A stretch of DNA of 64,000 nt, taken from contig OX337235.1 in assembly GCA_946965045.2 (NCBI GenBank), positions 3,047,928 through 3,111,927 on the forward strand. Reading direction: 5' to 3'. Origin of the DNA: Epithemia pelagica (taxonomy: Eukaryota > Bacillariophyta > Bacillariophyceae > Surirellales > Surirellaceae). Below are positions 51,562 through 61,056 of the stretch, one piece after another. A program made the position numbers and the translations under genes. The notes beneath the pieces are model-generated. The model did not search any database, had not been told where the DNA came from, and saw only the letters and a list, made by a program, of their open reading frames with translations. The stretch's first letter is position 1; every line of letters begins with the position of its first letter.

Positions 51562-51900
51562 AAAGCAAATGAATCGACTTTGGGGGCCGGCAATTTTCAA
51601 TCATTAAATTTCATAGTAACGTTCATGTTCAGCATCGGGGGTGTAAAGAAGGGTTGGATGAACTAGAATCCAGAAAGGCTACAAGCTGAGTTCAAGCCGA
51701 ATGTCAACGACGTAGCGCTTAGTAGGAAATCTACGTATATCACGCCAGCCATCTAATTACTATAGCCCTTATAATTATGCCTCTAATGTGAAAAGTGCTT
51801 CCTAAACTCGACAATCTCGCGTTCCCCCAGAAAAACTTCGTTTTGTACGAGACTATCGTGCGTGGGGTGCGTCCGATCATCACTTCATTGGGGATGATGC

Positions 51901-51988
51901 CAACCGCATACCTTGTTGCCCCATTGGTGATGGCCTAATAACACCCTTAGGCACCTTGATACAGCTCGGCAACAAGGTACGCGGTTGG
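51901..51988. repeat. Fold-back inverted repeat
   Basis: 20-base arms, CAACCGCATACCTTGTTGCC and its inverse with one mismatch, around a 48-base loop. Confidence 0.6.
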
Positions 51989-53642
51989 GACGGCCCTCCA
52001 CCGACCCTCCACCATGGTCAACACAGTCGACTGTTTTTCGTAATTTTTGATGAAAATCTAGCGTTCGGAAGAAATCACATATAACACTAAAGGTAATAAA
52101 ATATTTCTTGCAACCACTAGGACGTCGCGTGTCGGACATTAGAAACGCGAAGCGCTATCGAGGATTACTCCTCTGGTACAAATTCTACAGGGGCCTACGT
52201 CGTTGATGTAAACTCTGAACTCAGCTTGTATGCTTCGAAGCGCAGCCTTAACCCTAATTACGATACCCATCATGTGGTATCTCTTGTTTCTCCTCTTTGA
52301 TTCTCTCCCGTCTTATGTGAGATGTGAGCCATTGCGATAGAAAGGCTTGAAAGTGAGGAGTGAGGAATGTGGGGGTAACCCTATAGTTGGTCAAGAGCCT
52401 ACAGATAAAAATTGAGGGAGCGATGTACGCTGAAGTTAAATGGGGGGTCCAGGGCTATGGGGGGTCAGGAATTTGCAAATTACGGGTTGGCAGCCCATAA
52501 ATGAAGTCAACTCAGCTTTTAACTTTGAAGTCAGTTCTTGGTTCTGCGGTAGGCAGTAAGCAGTCACGCATCTTCAGCGCTGGAGATCCAGCGCTAGAGA
52601 ATCCCCAGCAAAGATTTTCTGTTGCGTGTATACGTTAGTCACCGTAGTCTTTTCTCTGCACTGGTCACTTTTATCCTTTCTCATTTGTTTGTTTCATACT
52701 GGTCACTCTGTGTGATTCATTTGCTCCACACAGCCTTCCAAAGTGCCTGATTGCAATAACAATGATGACTCTTCAACTGTGGAAGAGTGCAATATGGATA
52801 GCAGTCCGAAGCACACCCCCAAAATGAAGGTTCTGTAAGAGGACACCTATCAGTGTATTCTTGAAAGGAGATAATATTGACATGGCAACAAAACAAAAAG
52901 ATTCTGCTGGAGACCAAGCAACTATTCCACCACTGGAAAGGAAAGCTCTCACCAAGATAAGTGCTCTAGGAGTAGTTACTAGGAGTACTCCCCTAGCTAG
53001 GCATTTTTATCATGGTAGCACAGGTAGTCTTATCTCCAGCGGATGCGCATACCTAGTTCCAGCAGAGACCTCTCCAGCGCACTCTAGCAGAGATGAGCTG
53101 TTGCGGGACCGACCTCTACTTGAGATCTTGGAACACACAAACTCAACAAATTCTTGAAAAAGGAACAATGGAGTTCCAATTCAATTGCCACAAAAGTTCT
53201 GCAAATTGACTTTTTACTTTTTCAGAAAGAAAAGTCGACTTAAAGTCAGAAGTCAGAAACTAAGATATTATTGACTTCCACGATTCGAGGTACGAGTAAT
53301 GGTAGAAGTCGCGGCTCACGCTGACGTTGGAAGGTCATAGTTCAGAACTTGACTTAATGAAAAACGTTAAGTCAAAGTTGAAAATGTGGTGCTGTCCAAC
53401 TTGATTTCACTGAGAAAAGAGAAAAGTCATGGGATCTCGGCTGGAAATTGACTTGACTTTCATGAAAAAAGTTAAAAGTTGTTAATTTAAGCTTAAAAGT
53501 GTAAAACAGTCAAGTAGAACTTCAACACTCAACACTCTGGTTGCGTTTTGCGTGATCACTGAACTCAGCCGTTCCATCCCGAAGGGTACTGTCCGTCATC
53601 CGCTCGTTAGGTGGTCCGTACCAACTCGTGCTTCCCCGCCGA

Positions 53643-53692
53643 GAGCGTCCGAGGTTGGCCTTTGAAATATGTACTGCCAACCTCGGACGCTC
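53643..53692. repeat. Perfect 17-base hairpin upstream of the Crinkler-type gene
   Basis: GAGCGTCCGAGGTTGGC and its exact inverse at 53676-53692, separated by 16 bases. It lies ~180 bases before the ATG at 53872. It could be a cruciform, a regulatory palindrome or a double-strand-break scar. Confidence 0.7.
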
Positions 53693-53871
53693 CAGCCGGA
53701 ACGCGGGCTCAAATTAGGAGGAGCTGCGCGCGTGTTTATCTGGGCGGGCCAGTTTGCTGCCTGCCTCCATGTCTTCGATCGACTTGTTCGCCGTCGTCAA
53801 AGACCACAAGAAAGCGGTTGCAACCATAATTCTCTCGAACTTTGCCGTATTGTAGGCATCGAGTATACGTC

Positions 53872-55845
53872 ATGTCTGTCTGGGTTCAGCTATATTACGA
53901 GGGAAAGGAAAAACCGGCGGGCCATCCCATTAACATTAATCCAGCACCTAAAGATGTTGCTGACTTGACGAAGGAAGTAAAGGCAGAGCTACCACATTCC
54001 CTCAGCCATTGTGATGCGGCAAATCTTTCCGTGTACCCCCCCGACACCGATGTGACGATTGAAGGCTACGAAGACAAGTTTATTAAGCCATGGGAGGAAG
54101 TTCCTAGCACAGACCCGTTGCCCGGCGAAAGAACACCACGTCCCGTGATTGCCATGGCACCCGCGAAGGCAGATGCGGCGATTGCAGATGCGGCAGACCA
54201 GCGATTTCAAAAAGTATCAGGCGTCACAAAAGAATCAAATGATTCCTCCGTAGCCCTTGCAAAAGAGGCATCAATTTACGTGAAAGAACTTTCTGAATTG
54301 GATGTACAGGAAGATGACCGTGGGGAACGATACCTTGACGTTTCAAAAAGTGGATTGTTCACAGATCAAAATGAGATCAGCGAAGCAACGTCCCGGCATG
54401 AGCTCTACCAAGAGTTTCCTTGCCTGAAAAATCGACTGGTTGTGTTTGATCATTATGAGCCCCTTTGGGTGAGGATACTTTCATTCTTCCAGAAACCCAC
54501 AGGTAAGCGCGTGTTTTTGGTAGGAACACCAGGAATTGGCAAAAGTATAATGAGAAACTTCCATGCACACCTGATCCTGAAAAACGCTAAGGAGAAAAAG
54601 GAAAAATGTATGGTTGTCATGGCAAAAGGTGGGATTCGTCAGCATGTTCGGCTTTTTGTTAATTCTGACGGCGCAACAAAGGCTACGGTTTCGGAAGAAA
54701 ACCTGAATCATGCAGCAGTAAAAGCGATGGGCTACACACCAGGTCAAGATTTCTTTTGTTTGGCAGATATATCAAATGGAGATGCAACCTATGTCTTTAC
54801 TGAGGGTGGTCTTGTCCTTTACTCTTCCCCCAGTCAGAAGCTCGCCAACTCGCAACTCCTCAAACAGCAAAGCTGTTGTATCGGATGCCCCCTTCCTGCA
54901 AAACAAGCCTTACTTTGTTATGCATCACAAAGTATGATAGAGCAGTATGAGAAATTTGGACCCATACCTCGAATTATTTGGGGGATGGCGAATACTAATA
55001 GACATGAATCGAGGCTACGTGAATCTCTAAAACCACTTGACGAATTTCTGGGCGTTGCCCAGCAAAGGAACTATCTCAAGGGGCCGCATCGCTTCTTCTA
55101 CATGGATGTTGTAATCAAGGATGGACAGCCTCAGTATAATTTAGATGATACTCCACCCGAACTCATCTATGCCCCTCGATATGTCATGAAAATCGTCGCG
55201 GAATTTGTTGTCAAAGAATTGCTTTCACCAAGTGTTCAAAATCAATTTGGAATGCAACACAAGGCAATTGATGGTATACTTTTCGAAGAAGTTTGCCTCT
55301 ACCTTATTGCTAAACATCCTCAAACGATCTTATTTGAAACTCGGAACCTGGGACATCGGAGCCAGCCACTTCGTGGGCACTTGCATAAAAACGTATTGAA
55401 AGTTGAAAAGGTGGAAAGACAAGATGTCGAGGATGTTGTTGGGGTCATCAATCCCGAGGCGAGCATAGGTACCAAGCTTCTTGTGCCGCAAGCGTCCAAT
55501 TATCCTGGTCTAGATGCTGCTCTTGTGATGAGTGGAGATAACGACCCGAAGCACAAGCGAAAAAAAAGGAAGAAAGATGATCACGGAGTTACAACCGTAT
55601 TACTGCAAATGACACGTTCTCTCAATCACCCAGTTAGTGATGATGGTATCAACAAATTTGTTGCCATTGAACGAAAGATGGCAGTTCACGGGGTGGCCTC
55701 AAGAAACTGTGTTCTTTTTCTAGTTCCAGATGTGAATTTCGAAAGTTTTCAGAGGCAGAAAGCAAGTACCAAGGAGAGGCAGCGCGATTTGAATGATGTT
55801 TTGCAACTTGTTGGATCCATCAAGATTCGCGGTCAAAGCAACTAG
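53872..55845 (+). CDS. Crinkler-type protein: ubiquitin-like header, P-loop NTPase and nuclease-like body
   Basis: 657 residues from ATG 53872 (MSVWVQLYYEGKEKPAG). Residues 1 to ~65 match the Crinkler ubiquitin-like header (KDVADLTKEVKAELP, CDAANLSVYPPD). A Pro/Ala linker leads to the body at about residue 117. It has Walker A GTPGIGKS at 218-225, a probable Walker B region (FFCLADIS), the FGMQHKAIDGILFEEVCLYL segment and the C-terminal nuclease-like pattern: Asp548 in GLDAALVM, LLQMT near 579, NHPV, and the final CVLFLVPDVNFESFQRQKA typical of Crinkler/RHS proteins. Lys-rich KHKRKKRKKDDHG may be a nuclear signal. Known relatives derive from transposon NTPase-nucleases and act as effectors or in intragenomic conflict. 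From 54219 on the gene is shared with the tandem units. Confidence 0.8.
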   Translation: MSVWVQLYYEGKEKPAGHPININPAPKDVADLTKEVKAELPHSLSHCDAANLSVYPPDTDVTIEGYEDKFIKPWEEVPSTDPLPGERTPRPVIAMAPAKADAAIADAADQRFQKVSGVTKESNDSSVALAKEASIYVKELSELDVQEDDRGERYLDVSKSGLFTDQNEISEATSRHELYQEFPCLKNRLVVFDHYEPLWVRILSFFQKPTGKRVFLVGTPGIGKSIMRNFHAHLILKNAKEKKEKCMVVMAKGGIRQHVRLFVNSDGATKATVSEENLNHAAVKAMGYTPGQDFFCLADISNGDATYVFTEGGLVLYSSPSQKLANSQLLKQQSCCIGCPLPAKQALLCYASQSMIEQYEKFGPIPRIIWGMANTNRHESRLRESLKPLDEFLGVAQQRNYLKGPHRFFYMDVVIKDGQPQYNLDDTPPELIYAPRYVMKIVAEFVVKELLSPSVQNQFGMQHKAIDGILFEEVCLYLIAKHPQTILFETRNLGHRSQPLRGHLHKNVLKVEKVERQDVEDVVGVINPEASIGTKLLVPQASNYPGLDAALVMSGDNDPKHKRKKRKKDDHGVTTVLLQMTRSLNHPVSDDGINKFVAIERKMAVHGVASRNCVLFLVPDVNFESFQRQKASTKERQRDLNDVLQLVGSIKIRGQSN

Positions 55846-55865
55846 TTTTATCCAAAGCATTCGAT

Positions 55866-56444
55866 GTGAGCTTGTCTTCAATTGGACTTCATGATGTTCT
55901 GTTCCTTGATGAGGGCATCCGGACAAGCTGCTACAGGCGTGTGGTTGGTTCCTGCACGTGGTGGCGAGTGCATTCCCCTTGGTGGCCCCGTGATACGTTT
56001 GTTGCAGCCGTGCAGGGTGCAATGAACCAGGTGGAGCGTGTTCTGCCTGCTCTTCTGCCTGCTCGCAACCACACCTCTCGCTTACACCACCTCGTCAACG
56101 CCGCACTGCGTGAGTTCTGGGCGTCTGCAACGGCAGGACGGGATATCACACCTCTGCTGACGGTGGAGGGCGTGCGCACAGTGAGTGGCTTTGATGCTTA
56201 CCGAGTCGCAGCCCTCGTGGGGAAGTACATGCGTGCACTCGTGGACGCGGCTACTGGGACGTCCCTGAGTCCCCTCCCACGACGGGTGGTCGTGCATCTC
56301 ACAGGGTGTGGTGGCCGATGGGATCGGCCAGCCTGCGTTCAAGGCGCCAGGACAACCTGTAGAAACAGGGCCAACCTCGAATCCGGTGTTTCTTCTATCC
56401 AGTTCCGGGTTTTGAAGAGCGACATACGAGGAACTATGGCTTAA
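55866..56444 (+). other. GC-rich open frame, unrecognised (unit 1)
   Basis: A 192-codon frame with no ATG at its 5' end. Composition is GC-rich and unlike its neighbours. It reads partly like protein (LHHLVNAALREFWASATAG, DAYRVAALVGKYMRALVDA). No family is recognised. The opposite strand is also open, so coding is unproven. It is repeated at 59403 and 62940. Confidence 0.3.
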
Positions 56445-56676
56445 AAAAGAAGAAAACGAATGCAAGGAAGTACGACGACAACAACAAGGGTGGAGGTGAC
56501 ATTCCCACCTTTCCAGCCCCTCCCACAACGGATACACCAACAAATACCATGCCATCATCCATGCCGGCCCAATCACGTGACACCAGTCCGTCCAGATTTT
56601 GTGGTCACGGCCGAATGGTTTGATTTGGTCGTGGCCACTTCCACCGACAATGGTGCTGCTGTTCGGACCTAGGCTG
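56445..56676 (+). pseudogene. Coding-like scrap before the LRR tail (unit 1)
   Basis: The frame starting just after 56440 reads KKKTNARKYDDNNKGGGDIP then PAPPTTDTPTNTMPSSMP, ending at a TGA about 56620. Low complexity with ordinary codon use suggests an exon fragment of another gene brought in next to the LRR tail. Its source is not known. It is repeated in units 2 and 3. Confidence 0.3.
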
Positions 56677-57114
56677 GTAGCCAATGAAAACCTTCGTGAC
56701 CTATCCTTGGGGAGCAATCGAATGAATGGTACCTTGATTCCGGAGATATTTGCCTTGAATTTAGACATTCGTTTGGATTTGAGTTACAATGATTTTACTG
56801 GACCAATCCCCACCGAGGTTGGGAACATGATCAACTTGACAAGCTTTACAGTGAATGGCAATGCCGGTATCAATGGCGAACTTCCCGAAGAAATGAGTGG
56901 CATGACACAACTGGCAGAAATTCGCATTAACGATACGGACATGACGGGTCCCATTCCGGATTCAGTGTGTACCGCATTGAATGGCTCGGATCCTTCTCCA
57001 ACTGGCTTTGCCGATTGCGACGATCACGACAATGGTGCGCCATGCTTTCAATGGTGCTGCACCAATTCAGACTGTACCTGTCGTTATGGACTTGGTTCAC
57101 TGATATGCTTCTGA
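56677..57114 (+). pseudogene. 5'-truncated LRR gene tail (unit 1)
   Basis: Corresponds to 37311-37748, the last 145 codons of LRR copy 2, through NLRDLSLGSNRMNG, DIRLDLSYNDFTGPIP and the Cys-rich end (CFQWCCTNSDCTCRYG), with several substitutions. No start or membrane segment is present. The homology continues into the downstream flank. Confidence 0.85.
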
Positions 57115-57519
57115 ATATAGGAACGTAGGAGCGGGGGACCAGAATCGATCGAGAGATGAAACTGATGAAACCATTTACAATTGTTTTCGTTAAAGATTGT
57201 TGTACCTCTCAAGACGATCAGCAGTCTATGTACTTTTTATTATTCTCTTTGTTCTATTATAAACCCCACAGTATAGACGTAACTACTTCTAGGAGTAGTT
57301 ACAAATTACCCCCTCGGCCGAGCGATCTAGCAGTCATAGTCTTAATAGGTGTGACTAGGTATTATTTTTTGTGTCAAAATCAAAACCGTCAGTCGAACAG
57401 TTATTTCTATCAAAAGCTAACAACAACGACGACGACGACGACAGTGCGGAGGACATCCCTTACGGTCGCGTTGGGATTAAACTCTTTACACCATACAACA
57501 TCAGTCTGAGAATCAAAAA
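57115..57519. other. LRR 3' flank and SAM-gene leader with empty Copia site
   Basis: Matches 37749-38036 joined directly to 44606-44722. The join, CAGTTATTTCTATC near 57400-57413, is the unoccupied Copia insertion site. Confidence 0.88.
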
Positions 57520-59382
57520 ATGGAGGAAGAGTTCAAGACAGTGGATGATGTCCAGAAATGGCTTTCGGAGGAACGGAACGTACCAACGCCAGTCGCTACT
57601 TCCGTCGCTACAACTTTGTTTGCAAGCGGCTATGTCTATCCGTCCACGTTACTTAATATCCACTGGGGGGATCTGTTACTGCTGAATCTCAGTCCACCCC
57701 ATCGCAGCATGTTGTTTAACAAGCTTCAGGCATCGCTTCCAGAAAGGTCTGGTCTAGGCGTCACAAAAGAATCAAATGATTCCTCCGTAGCCCTTGCAAA
57801 AGAGGCATCAATTTACGTGAAAGAACTTTCTGAATTGGATGTACAGGAAGATGACCGTGGGGAACGATACCTTGACGTTTCAAAAAGTGGATTGTTCACA
57901 GATCAAAATGAGATCAGCGAAGCAAAGTCCCGGCATGAGCTCTACCAAGAGTTTCCTTGCCTGAAAAATCGACTGGTTGTGTTTGATCATTATGAGCCCC
58001 TTTGGGTGGGGATACTTTCATTCTTCCAGAAACCCACAGGTAAGCGCGTGTTTTTGGTAGGAACACCAGGAATTGGCAAAAGTATAATGAGAAACTTCCA
58101 TGCACACCTGATCCTGAAAAACGCTAAGGAGAAAAAGGAAAAATGTATGGTTGTCATGGCAAAAGGTGGGATTCTTCAGCATGTTCGGCTTTTTGTTAAT
58201 TCTGACGGCGCAACAAAGGCTACGGTTTCGGAAGAAAACCTGAATCATGCAGCAGTAAAAGCGATGGGCTACACACCAGGTCAAGATTTCTTTTGTTTGG
58301 CAGATATATCAAATGGAGATGCAACCTATGTCTTTACTGAGGGTGGTCTTGTCCTTTACTCTTCCCCCAGTCAGAAGCTCGCCAACTCGCAACTCCTCAA
58401 ACAGCAAAGCTGTTGTATCGGATGCCCCCTTCCTGCAAAACAAGCCTTACTTTGTTATGCATCACAAAGTATGATAGAGCAGTATGAGAAATTTGGACCC
58501 ATACCTCGAATTATTTGGGGGATGGCGAATACTAATAGACATGAATCGAGGCTACGTGAATCTCTAAAACCACTTGACGAATTTCTGGGCGTTGCCCAGC
58601 AAAGGAACTATCTCAAGGGGCCGCATCGCTTCTTCTACATGGATGTTGTAATCAAGGATGGACAGCCTCAGTATAATTTAGATGATACTCCACCCGAACT
58701 CATCTATGCCCCTCGATATGTCATGAAAATCGTCGCGGAATTTGTTGTCAAAGAATTGCTTTCACCAAGTGTTCAAAATCAATTTGGAATGCAACACAAG
58801 GCAATTGATGGTATACTTTTCGAAGAAGTTTGCCTCTACCTTATTGCTAAACATCCTCAAACGATCTTATTTGAAACTCGGAACCTGGGACATCGGAGCC
58901 AGCCACTTCGTGGGCACTTGCATAAAAACGTATTGAAAGTTGAAAAGGTGGAAAGACAAGATGTCGAGGATGTTGTTGGGGTCATCAATCCCGAGGCGAG
59001 CATAGGTACCAAGCTTCTTGTGCCGCAAGCGTCCAATTATCCTGGTCTAGATGCTGCTCTTGTGATGAGTGGAGATAACGACCCGAAGCACAAGCGAAAA
59101 AAAAGGAAGAAAGATGATCACGGAGTTACAACCGTATTACTGCAAATGACACGTTCTCTCAATCACCCAGTTAGTGATGATGGTATCAACAAATTTGTTG
59201 CCATTGAACGAAAGATGGCAGTTCACGGGGTGGCCTCAAGAAACTGTGTTCTTTTTCTAGTTCCAGATGTGAATTTCGAAAGTTTTCAGAGGCAGAAAGC
59301 AAGTACCAAGGAGAGGCAGCGCGATTTGAATGATGTTTTGCAACTTGTTGGATCCATCAAGATTCGCGGTCAAAGCAACTAG
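57520..59382 (+). CDS. Chimeric gene: SAM-like header on Crinkler-type NTPase body (first copy)
   Basis: 620 residues from ATG 57520. Residues 1-78 are the SAM-like header shared with the protease gene at 44723 (VDDVQKWLSEERNVPTPV, NIHWGDLLLLNLS). The join is at ERSGLGVTKESND, base 57755/57756, which is the tandem-unit junction. The body is that of the gene at 53872, with Walker A at residues 181-188, the GLDAALVM/LLQMT nuclease-like pattern and the same C-terminus. Three body changes against the first gene are Thr to Lys, Arg to Gly (WVGILS) and Arg to Leu (GGILQHV). The fusion is in frame and has kept it. The header's promoter and leader come with it, so its expression should follow the SAM-headed gene, not the Crinkler-type one (inference). 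Confidence 0.8.
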   Translation: MEEEFKTVDDVQKWLSEERNVPTPVATSVATTLFASGYVYPSTLLNIHWGDLLLLNLSPPHRSMLFNKLQASLPERSGLGVTKESNDSSVALAKEASIYVKELSELDVQEDDRGERYLDVSKSGLFTDQNEISEAKSRHELYQEFPCLKNRLVVFDHYEPLWVGILSFFQKPTGKRVFLVGTPGIGKSIMRNFHAHLILKNAKEKKEKCMVVMAKGGILQHVRLFVNSDGATKATVSEENLNHAAVKAMGYTPGQDFFCLADISNGDATYVFTEGGLVLYSSPSQKLANSQLLKQQSCCIGCPLPAKQALLCYASQSMIEQYEKFGPIPRIIWGMANTNRHESRLRESLKPLDEFLGVAQQRNYLKGPHRFFYMDVVIKDGQPQYNLDDTPPELIYAPRYVMKIVAEFVVKELLSPSVQNQFGMQHKAIDGILFEEVCLYLIAKHPQTILFETRNLGHRSQPLRGHLHKNVLKVEKVERQDVEDVVGVINPEASIGTKLLVPQASNYPGLDAALVMSGDNDPKHKRKKRKKDDHGVTTVLLQMTRSLNHPVSDDGINKFVAIERKMAVHGVASRNCVLFLVPDVNFESFQRQKASTKERQRDLNDVLQLVGSIKIRGQSN

Positions 59383-59402
59383 TTTTATCCAAAGCATTCG
59401 AT

Positions 59403-59981
59403 GTGAGCTTGTCTTCAATTGGACTTCATGATGTTCTGTTCCTTGATGAGGGCATCCGGACAAGCTGCTACAGGCGTGTGGTTGGTTCCTGCACGTGGTG
59501 GCGAGTGCATTCCCCTTGGTGGCCCCGTGATACGTTTGTTGCAGCCGTGCAGGGTGCAATGAACCAGGTGGAGCGTGTTCTGCCTGCTCTTCTGCCTGCT
59601 CGCAACCACACCTCTCGCTTACACCACCTCGTCAACGCCGCACTGCGTGAGTTCTGGGCGTCTGCAACGGCAGGACGGGATATCACACCTCTGCTGACGG
59701 TGGAGGGCGTGCGCACAGTGAGTGGCTTTGATGCTTACCGAGTCGCAGCCCTCGTGGGGAAGTACATGCGTGCACTCGTGGACGCGGCTACTGGGACGTC
59801 CCTGAGTCCCCTCCCACGACGGGTGGTCGTGCATCTCACAGGGTGTGGTGGCCGATGGGATCGGCCAGCCTGCGTTCAAGGCGCCAGGACAACCTGTAGA
59901 AACAGGGCCAACCTCGAATCCGGTGTTTCTTCTATCCAGTTCCGGGTTTTGAAGAGCGACATACGAGGAACTATGGCTTAA
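59403..59981 (+). other. GC-rich open frame, unrecognised (unit 2)
   Basis: Exact-looking copy of the open frame at 55866-56444, with the same lack of an ATG start. Confidence 0.3.
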
Positions 59982-60213
59982 AAAAGAAGAAAACGAATGC
60001 AAGGAAGTACGACGACAACAACAAGGGTGGAGGTGACATTCCCACCTTTCCAGCCCCTCCCACAACGGATACACCAACAAATACCATGCCATCATCCATG
60101 CCGGCCCAATCACGTGACACCAGTCCGTCCAGATTTTGTGGTCACGGCCGAATGGTTTGATTTGGTCGTGGCCACTTCCACCGACAATGGTGCTGCTGTT
60201 CGGACCTAGGCTG

Positions 60214-60651
60214 GTAGCCAATGAAAACCTTCGTGACCTATCCTTGGGGAGCAATCGAATGAATGGTACCTTGATTCCGGAGATATTTGCCTTGAATTTA
60301 GACATTCGTTTGGATTTGAGTTACAATGATTTTACTGGACCAATCCCCACCGAGGTTGGGAACATGATCAACTTGACAAGCTTTACAGTGAATGGCAATG
60401 CCGGTATCAATGGCGAACTTCCCGAAGAAATGAGTGGCATGACACAACTGGCAGAAATTCGCATTAACGATACGGACATGACGGGTCCCATTCCGGATTC
60501 AGTGTGTACCGCATTGAATGGCTCGGATCCTTCTCCAACTGGCTTTGCCGATTGCGACGATCACGACAATGGTGCGCCATGCTTTCAATGGTGCTGCACC
60601 AATTCAGACTGTACCTGTCGTTATGGACTTGGTTCACTGATATGCTTCTGA
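60214..60651 (+). pseudogene. 5'-truncated LRR gene tail (unit 2)
   Basis: Copy of 56677-57114 at the 3,537-base offset. Same substitutions relative to LRR copy 2, so it arose by unit duplication, not by a second capture. Confidence 0.85.
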
Positions 60652-61056
60652 ATATAGGAACGTAGGAGCGGGGGACCAGAATCGATCGAGAGATGAAACT
60701 GATGAAACCATTTACAATTGTTTTCGTTAAAGATTGTTGTACCTCTCAAGACGATCAGCAGTCTATGTACTTTTTATTATTCTCTTTGTTCTATTATAAA
60801 CCCCACAGTATAGACGTAACTACTTCTAGGAGTAGTTACAAATTACCCCCTCGGCCGAGCGACCTAGCAGTCATAGTCTTAATAGGTGTGACTAGGTATT
60901 ATTTTTTGTGTCAAAATCAAAACCGTCAGTCGAACAGTTATTTCTATCAAAAGCTAACAACAACGACGACGACGACGACAGTGCGGAGGACATCCCTTAC
61001 GGTCGCGTTGGGATTAAACTCTTTACACCATACAACATCAGTCTGAGAATCAAAAA

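Larger units (their letters stand above)
50272..53871. other. Gene-poor 3.6 kb region with repeats
   Basis: No gene supported. It contains two 210-base direct repeats, a fold-back, a cluster of AAGTCA/TGACTT words (about 52500-53520) and a perfect hairpin just before the Crinkler-type gene, all listed separately. Confidence 0.6.
54219..57755 (+). repeat. Tandem unit 1 (3,537 bases)
   Basis: Begins inside the Crinkler-type gene at AGGCGTCACAAAAG, right where the header ends. It covers the NTPase body, the GC-rich ORF region, a gene scrap, the LRR tail and the SAM-like header, and ends at 57755. The offset to unit 2 is exactly 3,537 at every landmark checked. Confidence 0.92.

Noticed and set aside
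56082-56768. 228-codon minus-strand ORF and its copies
   Set aside because: Its start lies antisense to the LRR tail and it crosses several unrelated segments of the unit.
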